64,000 nt of DNA from Desulfotignum sp. (GTDB lineage: Bacteria > Desulfobacterota > Desulfobacteria > Desulfobacterales > Desulfobacteraceae), in NCBI GenBank assembly GCA_021737695.1, contig JAIPDL010000008.1, positions 1-64,000 on the forward strand. Reading direction: 5' to 3'. Shown piece after piece: positions 19,121 to 28,357 of the stretch. Within the stretch, counting starts at the first letter, position 1, and each line of letters begins with the position of its first letter. The notes under the pieces were generated by a model, which was not told the DNA's origin, ran no database searches, and worked only from the letters and a program-made list of their open reading frames with translations. The position numbers and the translations under genes were made by a program.

Positions 19121-20340
19121 AAAGAACATTGCTGGTCGTCGGCGGTGCCACCGAAACCGTGCCGGGTATCCTGCGTGCCCAAAAGATGGGTCTTCATGTC
19201 ATAGTCAGTGATATGAATCCATTAGCTCCTGGATGTATTGCGGCTGACGAATATCTCGTGTCAAGTACGTATGACGTGGAAAAAACGGTAGCTGAGGCTG
19301 TCCAGTACAACAAAAATCGGCGCTCAATTGACGGGGTTATATGTATTGCCACTGACGTCCCTCATACAGTGGCACATGTTTCGAATGAATTAGGGTTACC
19401 CGGCATTTCTTTGAAAACGGCGATCCTGGCAACGGATAAACTGGCGATGAAACAGCGATTCAGGTCAGATGGCGTGCCGGTGCCCTGGTTTAAGTCTGTC
19501 GATTCAGCCCGAGACCTGGAAATGTGTGCTAAAAGCAATGACTTTCCTTTAATCATCAAACCGGTTGACAGTAGGGGGGCAAGAGGTGTTTTGCGATTAA
19601 TCCCAGGTTTTGATTTATACGGTGGTTTTGAGGTGGCCCGCGCACACTCACCTACAGGGCGGGTAATTGTTGAACATTATCTTGAAGGGCCGCAGGTCAG
19701 CACAGAATCTCTTGTGGTTAACGGAAAAGTCTTTACTGTGGGATTCTCTGATCGCAACTATGAGTTTCTGGAACGATTTGCCCCGCATGTTATCGAAAAC
19801 GGGGGAGAGTTACCGAGCTTTCTTCCTGCATATATTCAAGACAAGGTGAAGGATGTGGTTGCCCGGGCTATCCAAAGCCTTGGCATTAAGAATGGGGTTG
19901 CCAAGGGAGATGTCGTGATTCACAATGGTGATGTTTATGTGATTGAAATGGCTGCACGACTGAGTGGTGGATATTTTTGCACCCATGAGATACCTCTGAA
20001 TACAGGCATCGATTTTGTTGGGGCTGCCATCCGCACGGCTCTTGGAGAAAAAGTGAATCCAAAAGAATTAACGCCTACACGGAATCAAGGCGTTGCACAG
20101 AGATATTTTTTTCCTCGACCTGGAAAAGTTATATCCATCAAAGGTGTCAAAGAAGTACAAGCACGTCCTGAGGTGGCGTTCTGTGAAATACGAGTCAAGC
20201 CAGGAGATATAATCGGGCCGATAGATTCTCATCCAGCCCGCGCTGGAGTTGTCATCGCGACAGGGGCAGATCGAGAAGATGCCTTGTCAAATGTCAAAAA
20301 AGCTGTCAGTGATATTCATATCATAACTCAATCGCAATAA
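19117..20340 (+). CDS. ATP-grasp family ligase
   Basis: The 407-residue protein has the pre-ATP-grasp fold (LLVVGGATETVPGILRAQKMGLHVIVSDMNP) and an ATP-grasp domain (DKLAMKQRFRSDGVPVPWF, PLIIKPVDSRGARGV, VIVEHYLEGPQVSTES, VYVIEMAARLSGGYF), like carbamoyl-phosphate or biotin-carboxylase relatives and L-amino acid ligases. It would activate a carboxylate with ATP and join it to an amine or thiol. The start is a TTG overlapping the SDR stop, with GGAGGG nine bases upstream. In this cluster it could attach an acyl or amino acid group to an amino sugar. That role is inference. Confidence 0.82.
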   Translation: MKRTLLVVGGATETVPGILRAQKMGLHVIVSDMNPLAPGCIAADEYLVSSTYDVEKTVAEAVQYNKNRRSIDGVICIATDVPHTVAHVSNELGLPGISLKTAILATDKLAMKQRFRSDGVPVPWFKSVDSARDLEMCAKSNDFPLIIKPVDSRGARGVLRLIPGFDLYGGFEVARAHSPTGRVIVEHYLEGPQVSTESLVVNGKVFTVGFSDRNYEFLERFAPHVIENGGELPSFLPAYIQDKVKDVVARAIQSLGIKNGVAKGDVVIHNGDVYVIEMAARLSGGYFCTHEIPLNTGIDFVGAAIRTALGEKVNPKELTPTRNQGVAQRYFFPRPGKVISIKGVKEVQARPEVAFCEIRVKPGDIIGPIDSHPARAGVVIATGADREDALSNVKKAVSDIHIITQSQ

Positions 20341-20341
20341 C

Positions 20342-22384
20342 ATGATGCTCCGGCTATATCTCTTTTTTCATCTTAACCTGGCCTACTCTTCCATTGAAGA
20401 AGATCAGCGGCTGGAGATTATCCGGCGCTGCTACTTGCCCCTGTTGGAACTGGCGGAGAAATATAAATTGCCCATTGGTATAGAAGCGCCGGGGTATACG
20501 CTGGAAACGATCAACTACATTGATCCGCAATGGATAGCCATGCTGCGAACGCTTTGCCGGCAGGGGCTGGTGGAATTTATCGGCAGCGGATATGCCCAGA
20601 TCATCGGGCCTTTGGTCCCGTCCGGGGTCAATGCGGCAAATTTGCGCATCGGAAATGCAGTTTATGAAAATCTTCTCGGGATTAAGCCACGGATTGCGCT
20701 GGTCAATGAGCAGGCGTTTTCACCCGGCCTCATACAACATTACCTGGATGCCGGGTATCAAGCTATTGTCATGGAATGGAACAATCCGGCCCGGTGTCAT
20801 CCGGAATGGGATCCGGAATGGCGGTATTTTCCGCAAAAAGCGGTCGGGCAGCAGGGTGAAGAAATCGCACTTGTCTGGAACAAATCCATATCCTTTCAGA
20901 AATTTCAGCGCTATGTGCATGGAGAAATGGAACTGGAGCCTTATGTTGCCTATCTGGAGCAGCACCTCAGTTCGAATCAACGGGCGTTTCCCTTGTATGG
21001 CAATGATGCTGAAATATTTGATTTCCGGCCCGGACGGTTTCATACTGAGGCGAAAATGCATGAAGATGGGGAATGGCAGCGGATTGACAAGTTGTTTGCC
21101 AGATTGTCAAAAGATGATCGGTTTCTTTTCGTGCCGCTCAAAGACGTGCTGAAGCTGATGGACCAGCTCCATACCGGTCATCGTTTATCTCTTGAATCCC
21201 CCCAGCATCCCATTCCGGTCAAAAAACAGGAAAAATACAATATCACCCGCTGGGCCGTGACCGGTTCGGATGATTTGCAGATCAATACCGAGTGCTGGAA
21301 ACTCCATCAAACCCTGCTGGAATCAAACGTATCTGAAAATGATTGGAAAGAGTTGTGTTATCTGTGGAGCAGTGATTTTCGAACACATATTACCGCCAAA
21401 AGACTGGAAAATTATCTGCTGCGACTGAAAAAATTCAAAGCAATAATTGCTAAGACAGCTGATATGTCGACTTCAAACAATTTCCAAACACTGGGCATGA
21501 AAAACGAGATCGCCTCGGATGGGTGCTTCCGAAAATCAAACACCACAGACTTTCGGATTTCTCGCGAACACAGGTTTCTTCATATTGAATCCGACCGGAT
21601 AAAGCTGATCCTGAACTGCCGGCGGGGTCTGGCCATTCACAGCCTGATCTTCAAGCAGGTCTGCAACCGCCCTTTGTGCGGAACACTGGATCATGGATAT
21701 TATGATGATATCAGCATGGGTGCTGACTTTTACAGTGGGCATCTTGTGTTAGAATCTCCGGGGATGCCCAAGATCACCGATCTTGAAACGGTTGATCCGG
21801 ATATTGTGGACAACCAGGATGGATCGGTTCGTATTGCCGGCACTGTTACGACCCCGCTGGGAGATGTTGACAAGTATATTGAAATCGGCAGTGATAAAAA
21901 CGGTAGCGCAGCTGTTAGGATATCCTATCAGATGAAATGGGAAAAAAGGCCATTGGGATCTTTGCGATTGGGTGCCGTTACCCTCAATCCGAAGGCGTTT
22001 GATCCGGATACGCTTTTTTTTGCCACCCACAACGGAGGAAAAACGCTGGAAACGTTTGCTTTGGACAGTACTCCGGTAAATCACGGCAATCCAGCCTCAT
22101 TTCTGGTCTCAGCAAATGCCGGTTTGGGAGTGACGGAAGGGGTGGTGATTTTAGGTGATCAGTACAGGCAACTCACCATGACCATTGACAAAAAACAATG
22201 TGCTGCCATCGGCATGGTTGTTTTTCGGAAAGTGTTACCCAACTATTTTTTCCGTCATGTATTTTCGATTCTGGAGATGGATGAAACCAGCAGCAGGAAG
22301 GGTTTCGTTGGACTTGGAGGATCGGAAATCTTTATCAATCTCACGGCTCAAAAAAAGGATAACCTTGAATGTCATCTCTACTGA
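20342..22384 (+). CDS. Glycoside hydrolase family 57-like protein
   Basis: The N-terminal 270 residues resemble the (beta/alpha)7 barrel of GH57: LYLFFHLNLAYSSIEEDQR, EFIGSGYAQIIGPLVP, and the putative nucleophile Glu in ALVNEQAFSPGL (about residue 123). A conserved Asp lies in YGNDAEIFDFRPG (about 220). The remaining 400 residues form a beta-rich domain seen in many GH57 proteins. GH57 members cleave or transfer alpha-glucans, but proteins of this kind also occur in surface-glycan loci where the substrate is not known. It begins one base after the ATP-grasp stop. The 680-residue length fits the family. Confidence 0.75.
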   Translation: MMLRLYLFFHLNLAYSSIEEDQRLEIIRRCYLPLLELAEKYKLPIGIEAPGYTLETINYIDPQWIAMLRTLCRQGLVEFIGSGYAQIIGPLVPSGVNAANLRIGNAVYENLLGIKPRIALVNEQAFSPGLIQHYLDAGYQAIVMEWNNPARCHPEWDPEWRYFPQKAVGQQGEEIALVWNKSISFQKFQRYVHGEMELEPYVAYLEQHLSSNQRAFPLYGNDAEIFDFRPGRFHTEAKMHEDGEWQRIDKLFARLSKDDRFLFVPLKDVLKLMDQLHTGHRLSLESPQHPIPVKKQEKYNITRWAVTGSDDLQINTECWKLHQTLLESNVSENDWKELCYLWSSDFRTHITAKRLENYLLRLKKFKAIIAKTADMSTSNNFQTLGMKNEIASDGCFRKSNTTDFRISREHRFLHIESDRIKLILNCRRGLAIHSLIFKQVCNRPLCGTLDHGYYDDISMGADFYSGHLVLESPGMPKITDLETVDPDIVDNQDGSVRIAGTVTTPLGDVDKYIEIGSDKNGSAAVRISYQMKWEKRPLGSLRLGAVTLNPKAFDPDTLFFATHNGGKTLETFALDSTPVNHGNPASFLVSANAGLGVTEGVVILGDQYRQLTMTIDKKQCAAIGMVVFRKVLPNYFFRHVFSILEMDETSSRKGFVGLGGSEIFINLTAQKKDNLECHLY

Positions 22385-23421
22385 AAATGATGCTCAAAGA
22401 TTTGATGTCAGCCCCTGCTTTGTACCAACCGACCACATTCTGGAAAATCGGTGTAGAGCGGATTTGTGATGATTTGAAACAATTCGGTATTGAAAATTTT
22501 CGAAACTTGGAAAGTATCTTGAATTTTTTTGCACCAAAATATGGTTTCCCAGATTATTATCTGGAACCTGGGCATTATCGACAAATTAGTAAACAAATTA
22601 GCATTGAAAATAAATTGTTGCAGCGCTACAGGATGTCGCTGGATCAGTTTTTTTCAGGGGAACTCCAGGCCACTTCCGATTACAGGGTTTACAAGGCGAC
22701 AACGACCCTGACCCACCCTTATGTGGATAAGATCAGCGAAAGCACGGTGGGAAATCCGGTGGAACAATTTGTTTTTGAAAACCGACGGTTCAGCCGTTCT
22801 CTGCTCAATTATCTGCTGGGAATCAATTATTTGAAACGGTTTTTCAACTTGGAAAATATCAGAACCGTTCTAGAAATTGGGGGCGGTTATGGCACGCTGG
22901 GTGAAATTCTTCTGAAAGATGATCGAAACCATTGTTTCTATATGAACGTGGATATTCCTCCCACCAGTTTTGTTGCGACCTATTATTTGAAACAGGTGAT
23001 CGGTGAACATAGTATCGGTGATTATGCGGATTTGAAAAACAAAACAACGCTGGATATCGATGCATTATCAAAGAAATACAAAGGGGTGGTGTTCTGTCCC
23101 TGGCTCATTCCCAAAATTCAGGGGGAAGTGGATCTGTTCGTGAATTTCATCTCGTTTCAGGAAATGGAGCCTGAGGTGGTTCAAAACTACCTGCTGCATG
23201 TGGACCGGCTCAGGGCAAAATTTATTTTGTTGAGAAACCTTCGTGAGGGGAAACAAAAGATCAGGAAGTCGGGCGGGGTGGGGGTCAAAGATCCCATTCA
23301 GGGTCAGGATTATGATGCGTTTCTGTCCAATTATGAACTGATAGATACCAATACCACACCGTTTGGTCACCGGACCGAAGACGGGTTCCATTCGGAGTTG
23401 AGGATCTATCAGCGAAGATAA
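22369..23421 (+). CDS. Putative sugar O-methyltransferase
   Basis: This 350-residue protein looks like the putative sugar O-methyltransferase family found in flagellin-glycan and capsule loci. The SAM-binding motif is VLEIGGGYGTLGEILL near residue 166. PVEQFVFENRRFSRSLLNYLLG and FVNFISFQEMEPEVV are further landmarks. It overlaps the GH57-like gene by 16 bases and is the last gene before the flagellin promoter region. It likely methylates a hydroxyl of the flagellar glycan. Confidence 0.78.
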   Translation: MSSLLKMMLKDLMSAPALYQPTTFWKIGVERICDDLKQFGIENFRNLESILNFFAPKYGFPDYYLEPGHYRQISKQISIENKLLQRYRMSLDQFFSGELQATSDYRVYKATTTLTHPYVDKISESTVGNPVEQFVFENRRFSRSLLNYLLGINYLKRFFNLENIRTVLEIGGGYGTLGEILLKDDRNHCFYMNVDIPPTSFVATYYLKQVIGEHSIGDYADLKNKTTLDIDALSKKYKGVVFCPWLIPKIQGEVDLFVNFISFQEMEPEVVQNYLLHVDRLRAKFILLRNLREGKQKIRKSGGVGVKDPIQGQDYDAFLSNYELIDTNTTPFGHRTEDGFHSELRIYQRR

Positions 23422-23423
23422 CG

Positions 23424-23468
23424 CATCATTCAACCATGACCGGATACTCCAGTCATGGTTGAATGATG
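23424..23468. repeat. Perfect 17-bp inverted repeat after the sugar cluster
   Basis: CATCATTCAACCATGAC and its exact complement are separated by an 11-base loop, three bases after the O-methyltransferase stop. There is no T run on either side. It could be a terminator or mRNA-stabilising hairpin that ends the sugar operon. Confidence 0.75.
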
Positions 23469-23522
23469 ATCTGTTTTGCACTCCGGCCATGATTGCAAAG
23501 CCAAAAATTATGAAAATTTGAT

Positions 23523-23550
23523 TCAAGTTTTTTTTCACAGGTGCCGATGA
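23523..23550 (+). promoter_or_regulatory. Sigma-28-type promoter of flagellin
   Basis: TCAAGTTT, 12 bases, then GCCGATGA resembles the FliA consensus TAAAGTTT-N11-GCCGATAA with one extra spacer base. The same spacing occurs at fliD. It lies 135 bases before the flagellin start. Confidence 0.65.
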
Positions 23551-23684
23551 GGTGAATAACGGGAAATAGCAGGCAAAAGGAGGTGCAAAAAGGCAAAGGT
23601 TGACAGCTTGATCCCAAAATTAAAGAACCTGCTGGCAAGGAAGCTGGCAAAAAACAACATTAAAATTCACGGAGGAATTAAATC

Positions 23685-25157
23685 ATGGCTATTTCGATCA
23701 ACAGTAATATCGCATCATTGAATGCTCAGAGAAACCTGAACAACACCTCAAATGTATTGAACAATTCCATGAAAAGGCTGTCATCGGGGTTGCGCATCAA
23801 CAGTGCTAAAGATGATGCAGCCGGGCTTTCCATCGCCAACCGCATGTCATCCCAGGTCAGGGGATTGAACCAGGCGGCCAGAAACGCCAATGACGGCATT
23901 TCCATGGCCCAGGTGGCAGAAGGGGCCATGCAGGAGGTGAGCAACAACCTGCAGCGGATCAGGGAACTGGCGGTGCAGGCGTCCAGTGATTCAAACTCCG
24001 CCACTGACCGGGCCGCACTGAATGATGAAGTCACGCAGCTGGTGGCGGAAATCTCCCGGGTGGCCGAGAATACGTCATTCAACGGGACCAATCTTCTGGA
24101 TGGCTCATTTGGAAGCAAGAATATTCAGGTCGGGGCCAACAGCGGAGAAACCATTGAAGTTTCCATGGTCAATGTCAAGGCGGATTCCCTGGGGGTTGGG
24201 TCCGCTTCCAGTTATTCCGCAACTGTAAGCGGGGCGGTAGTGACCGGAGATGGTCTGGGTGCCGGTGATTTAACCATCAATGGTTATCAGATAAGTGCTT
24301 CATCCGATGATGGGGTGTCGACTGCAAAAGCTTCGGGTAGCGCCATTGCAATGGCCAATGCTATCAATGCAAGAACTGGCGATACTGGTGTGACTGCCTC
24401 TGTAGAGGTCGCAACTGTTGAAGGAAGTGCTATCGCTTCTGGAAAAAATGCAATTACTGCGAATGATATTTTGATTAATGGAGTTGATATCGGAGCAATT
24501 GACGCATCAACAACTTCTGCATCAATCGATCGGGGTGCTGACGTGGCAGCTGCCATCAATGCGGTATCAGATCAAACCGGCGTTACAGCGACTTTTGATA
24601 CGTCAGATGGATCGGTTGATTTGACTAGTATTGATGGACGAAATATTACCATTACATATGCATCAGGAATGACCTCGAATGTAACAGGACTCAAATATGG
24701 TGGAGCGTCCTCAGGTGTGCAAACAGTTTACTCTTCAGTGAACTTGTCTTCCTCCTCTCAAAACGGTATCACCATTGGAGGTGACTCTCAGGGTAATGCT
24801 GGGCTCACGGACGGTTACACCTCTGCAACCGCTACCGCCGGTGCTGGTGTGTCTTCCCTTGATCTGACCACTCAGGCAGGGGCTTCGAGTGCCATTGCTA
24901 CTGTGGACGCAGCCTTGGCCAGTATCGACTCGGCCCGGGGGGATCTGGGTGCCATCCAGAACCGGTTTGAATCCACCATTGCCAACCTTCAGAATGTATC
25001 TGAAAATGTCTCTGCTGCCCGGTCCCGGATTATGGATGCGGATTTTGCCGCAGAAACAGCAGCCATGACCAAGGCCCAGGTGATGCAGCAGGCAGGCACC
25101 GCCATGCTGGCCCAGGCCAACCAGCTGCCCCAGATCGCACTTTCACTCCTGCAGTAA
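23685..25157 (+). CDS. fliC: Flagellin (filament protein)
   Basis: The protein, 490 residues, forms the flagellar filament. The conserved N-terminal D0/D1 region (MAISINSNIASLNAQRNL, LSSGLRINSAKDDAAGL) and C-terminal region (ARSRIMDADFAAETAAM, QANQLPQIALSLLQ) are intact. The central variable part, residues about 180-370, has two related stretches of the flagellin hook-IN type (LTINGYQISASSDDG and ILINGVDIGAIDAST, each followed by an AAINA/MANAINA and TGVTA pattern). It is rich in Ser and Thr, suitable for O-glycosylation. A GGAGGA lies nine bases before the ATG. Sugar genes lie upstream and the MAF gene downstream, so it is the probable glycan acceptor. Confidence 0.95.
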   Translation: MAISINSNIASLNAQRNLNNTSNVLNNSMKRLSSGLRINSAKDDAAGLSIANRMSSQVRGLNQAARNANDGISMAQVAEGAMQEVSNNLQRIRELAVQASSDSNSATDRAALNDEVTQLVAEISRVAENTSFNGTNLLDGSFGSKNIQVGANSGETIEVSMVNVKADSLGVGSASSYSATVSGAVVTGDGLGAGDLTINGYQISASSDDGVSTAKASGSAIAMANAINARTGDTGVTASVEVATVEGSAIASGKNAITANDILINGVDIGAIDASTTSASIDRGADVAAAINAVSDQTGVTATFDTSDGSVDLTSIDGRNITITYASGMTSNVTGLKYGGASSGVQTVYSSVNLSSSSQNGITIGGDSQGNAGLTDGYTSATATAGAGVSSLDLTTQAGASSAIATVDAALASIDSARGDLGAIQNRFESTIANLQNVSENVSAARSRIMDADFAAETAAMTKAQVMQQAGTAMLAQANQLPQIALSLLQ

Positions 25158-25214
25158 GCCGGGCTGAATAACACAGCCATCGGTATAAGCGTTACAGCAT
25201 AATACGTACTGATC

Positions 25215-25260
25215 ATCAAGGCGGGTTCAGGGATTTCCTGAATCCGCCTTGATTGTTTTA
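25215..25260. terminator. Bidirectional terminator between flagellin and maf
   Basis: A 17-bp stem with one G-T wobble (ATCAAGGCGGGTTCAGG and CCTGAATCCGCCTTGAT) has a five-base loop and is followed on the plus strand by TGTTTTATT. The stop codon of the minus-strand maf gene lies in the stem. Confidence 0.88.
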
Positions 25261-28121
25261 TTCCGGGTGATCATCTTGTATGCTTCCCGGGCGGCTTCAA
25301 GCTGTCCGGTTTCCCGGTAACAATCCCCCATTTTTTTATACAGGCCCAGTCGGTCCGGCATGGATAACAGGGCCTGCTCATAGGCCGTGACCGCATCGGT
25401 GAACCGAGTCTTTGCCTGGAGATGGTCTCCCAGTTTTTCCCAGAGAATAGCATGGGAGGGGTCCTGTAATACAGCCTGGTTGAGATAGTGGATGCCGTTG
25501 TCATATTCCTCGGCTGTAAAAAATATCTCTGCGGCGGTAGCGAACAGTGCCGGATTCTCCGGGGAAAAGCTTAGGGCGGTTTCCAGTTTTTCAAGGGCTT
25601 TTTCCAGGTGGTTCTGAGCAAACAGGGCAATGCTGTGCAGGTGATACAGATCGGCAGCCTGTTCATTGGTAAGCGGTTTGAGCACGCCCGGGGTGACAGC
25701 CAGGGCATTGTGCCAGACTGACAATATGGTTTCTGCTTGTGAGGTATTGCCGGTTTCGAGCAGTTCACGGATGTTTTGCCTGTCGATGTCTATAAGCAAT
25801 AGCAGTTCCTTTTCCAGATCGGGGTGGTCGATGCAATGACGTAGCGCCTTGAAGATCATTTTCCGGGAACTGGGCGTATGAACGCCGTTTATTTTGTATT
25901 CATTGGCAACTGTAAAATATCTGTCCCCCATTTTCCGTTTGAATGACTGTATCTGCGGCACCAAGGCTGAATCTGCTTTTTGCGCATTGTCAAAACAGGT
26001 GTCACGCCGGTTGTACCCGCCATGGACAGCCGCCAAAACCCCATGATAAAAATGGCACAATCCATGGTCAGGGGTCAGAGGTTCCAGATGTTTGATTATC
26101 GATAAGAGCCGTGAATACTGGCTGGTTTCAAAATAAAACGCCGCCAGATCGAACAGGGGCGGGATGGATGCGGCATTATCTTTCACTGCCTGTTTTAGAT
26201 CGGCTTCCTTTTTTAAAAAATCGATAATTTCCATCAATTCATCCCGAAAAAATGACAGAATGCGTTTGCGGGCTGCGTTCAGCTTGATCAACCGGTTCAA
26301 ATTGCTGCTGAAACTGGTGATAAACGCTCCAGGAGTTTTGTCAGTGGACGCGGTGGCGGCAAAAAGGGCGCGTTCACTTTCCTTGACAGCGGCCAGCGCC
26401 GCTTCTTCCAGGATCTCCCAGATTTCCATGGATCCCCCCTGGTCCATCTTTTTCTCCAGGGCCTCTGCCTGGCTGATTTTTTTCCGGACTGTCAGGGGCA
26501 GGGTATCAGCTGAGCGGATCGCCCTGGCATGGCGGTCTTTGGGCAGGTTTTTTTTGGCTGAATGGATGACCTGGTCATATTTTGAAATGATTTGATGCAG
26601 TTTTTGGGTTTTATCCAGCATACGCTCCAGCGAAAGGGAAATCTGCCGGGCAGCGGACATGTCTTGGTTTTTTCGGGCAGGCCGGAGTGCCGTGTCTGTT
26701 TTGATTGTTTCTAAACAAAAAGTGTCTATCACCTGTTTGAGTGTCAGGACGTCTGTGCCGGCAATGTGGGCCCCCCCTTCTGTGGCGTTGATGTATCTGA
26801 AGCCCGGATTGGCAGATATCATGGCCTCGAAGTGGTTTCTCATGGAAACAAAGGTCCGGGTGGAAGGGATTTTGTCACCGTCAATGCTTGTGACCATGAC
26901 AGCATCCGGATTCTTTTCAAAAAACGTTTTTTGTGCGGCATCGGGATTGTTGAGCACGACTCCTTGTGCATGATCCCGATATCCGGAGTAGGCCAGGTCC
27001 TGGCCGGTGAACACAATGGGATCACATCCCATCATAATGGCGGCGGTCAGGTTGACATGCGCAGCGGTGCTGGCTCCGGGCGTGGCTGTTTTTCCGCCGG
27101 CCAGCTGGTTGATCCATTTTTCAATGGGTTTTTTGGAAAAGGTCCAGAATATGTTTTCAGGCGGAAAGTGCTGGTGTACTTCCGGGGTGGCGTGGGGTGC
27201 GGCAATCAGGGAGGTTTGTGCATCGATGGTGCAATCTGCTATTTTTTCAAAATTCAGGGCCTGGGGGTCGATGGAGGTGACAAAGTGCGGCTGGATTCCA
27301 TGGGACTGGAGCACAGGGAGCACGGAATCCACGGCAATGATCAGGGCTTTTCCGGTCAGATCCTTGATCAGATGGATGTTTTTGTCCAGAGACGGGCCCC
27401 CGGCCACCAGAACGGCAGGCATGCCGCTGAAGCAGTTTCTCAGATTTTCCAGCAAACCGTGATATTGGAGCAGTGGTAAAATACTCAACCGGTTTTTGAT
27501 AAACCGCATGCCGAAACGATGATCCGTGTTGCCGGCGATATTCCGGTCGCTGATGAACTCGAAAACCGATGTTTCCAGCTCCTGGTAAGCTGTGATGTCG
27601 GTTTGATAGGCTCGGACCTGGCGGAGCCGGTAAGCATCTTCCAGGAGCAGGGCTTTGTCTGCTGGTTCAAGGACTTTTGCCACATCCGGATCCGGATCAA
27701 AGCTCAGGATCAGACGCTTGTCAGTCAGAACTGTTGAAAAATCCCGCACCTTCAGGGCGTGTTTGAACGCGTTCCTGTTCAGATCGAACACGGCCAGGTG
27801 CCGGATGGACCGCCGTTGTTCAAGAATGGCATGAATGATATAGCCCAGGCCCATTCCAATGAGAATGCAGGCACCGGTGGCATTTTCCGGCACCAGGTTC
27901 AGCACCTCGGCTGCCTCTTTTTCCGGGTCGTCCGGGTCATGGAGAGATGCTTCATTGCCGTCCGGTGTCATGACGTTGAGGTTGGGCTGCCCGTTTGAAC
28001 AGGAAAAAATTTCCCCTTCCGGTTCAGATGAGTCATTGATCAGTGCCTGCCATATTTGGGGATGTTTTTTCTTTAAAGTGTCCAGGTTTTTTTCATACAG
28101 GTAAGGTACGTCGGTCATCAT
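25227..28121 (-). CDS. Motility accessory factor (MAF) flagellin glycosyltransferase with TPR tail
   Basis: MAF proteins transfer nonulosonic acids from CMP donors to flagellin. The central DUF115-type domain has PAVLVAGGPSLDKNI near residue 240, followed by ALIIAVDSVLPVLQSHGIQPHF, VTSIDPQ and FTGQDLAYSG. The last 350 residues contain TPR-like helix pairs (LHSIALFAQNHLEKALEKLE, AILWEKLGDHLQAKTRFTDA, GLYKKMGDCYRETGQLEAA). Starting at 28121 (MMTDVPYLY, with AAGGAA upstream) the protein has 964 residues. Longer starts run into the fliD promoter region. It is convergent with flagellin and divergent from fliD. Confidence 0.88.
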   Translation of the reverse strand: MMTDVPYLYEKNLDTLKKKHPQIWQALINDSSEPEGEIFSCSNGQPNLNVMTPDGNEASLHDPDDPEKEAAEVLNLVPENATGACILIGMGLGYIIHAILEQRRSIRHLAVFDLNRNAFKHALKVRDFSTVLTDKRLILSFDPDPDVAKVLEPADKALLLEDAYRLRQVRAYQTDITAYQELETSVFEFISDRNIAGNTDHRFGMRFIKNRLSILPLLQYHGLLENLRNCFSGMPAVLVAGGPSLDKNIHLIKDLTGKALIIAVDSVLPVLQSHGIQPHFVTSIDPQALNFEKIADCTIDAQTSLIAAPHATPEVHQHFPPENIFWTFSKKPIEKWINQLAGGKTATPGASTAAHVNLTAAIMMGCDPIVFTGQDLAYSGYRDHAQGVVLNNPDAAQKTFFEKNPDAVMVTSIDGDKIPSTRTFVSMRNHFEAMISANPGFRYINATEGGAHIAGTDVLTLKQVIDTFCLETIKTDTALRPARKNQDMSAARQISLSLERMLDKTQKLHQIISKYDQVIHSAKKNLPKDRHARAIRSADTLPLTVRKKISQAEALEKKMDQGGSMEIWEILEEAALAAVKESERALFAATASTDKTPGAFITSFSSNLNRLIKLNAARKRILSFFRDELMEIIDFLKKEADLKQAVKDNAASIPPLFDLAAFYFETSQYSRLLSIIKHLEPLTPDHGLCHFYHGVLAAVHGGYNRRDTCFDNAQKADSALVPQIQSFKRKMGDRYFTVANEYKINGVHTPSSRKMIFKALRHCIDHPDLEKELLLLIDIDRQNIRELLETGNTSQAETILSVWHNALAVTPGVLKPLTNEQAADLYHLHSIALFAQNHLEKALEKLETALSFSPENPALFATAAEIFFTAEEYDNGIHYLNQAVLQDPSHAILWEKLGDHLQAKTRFTDAVTAYEQALLSMPDRLGLYKKMGDCYRETGQLEAAREAYKMITRNKTIKADSGNP

Positions 28122-28259
28122 GTCATTGGATTCCTTTCGGGTTGATTGGGTCCTGGTTTGATCAGGGCTTACTGATATTTCAAGCAATGTTTGTACCGGG
28201 GATGCAATAAATGGTTTCATGAATTCGGATCCGGATCGTTTTTTGCATAATTTTTGGGT

Positions 28260-28287
28260 TAAAGTTGTTTGATAGAGATGCCGATAC
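28260..28287 (+). promoter_or_regulatory. Sigma-28-type promoter of fliD
   Basis: TAAAGTTG, 12 bases, then GCCGATAC is close to the FliA consensus and has the same spacing as the flagellin site. It lies 71 bases before the fliD start codon. Confidence 0.7.
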
Positions 28288-28357
28288 CGGTATTGAGGAT
28301 ATGCAGCATATCCTTGAAAAAACAGTCTGGAACCAGAAGTCAGGGGAGAACACAATC

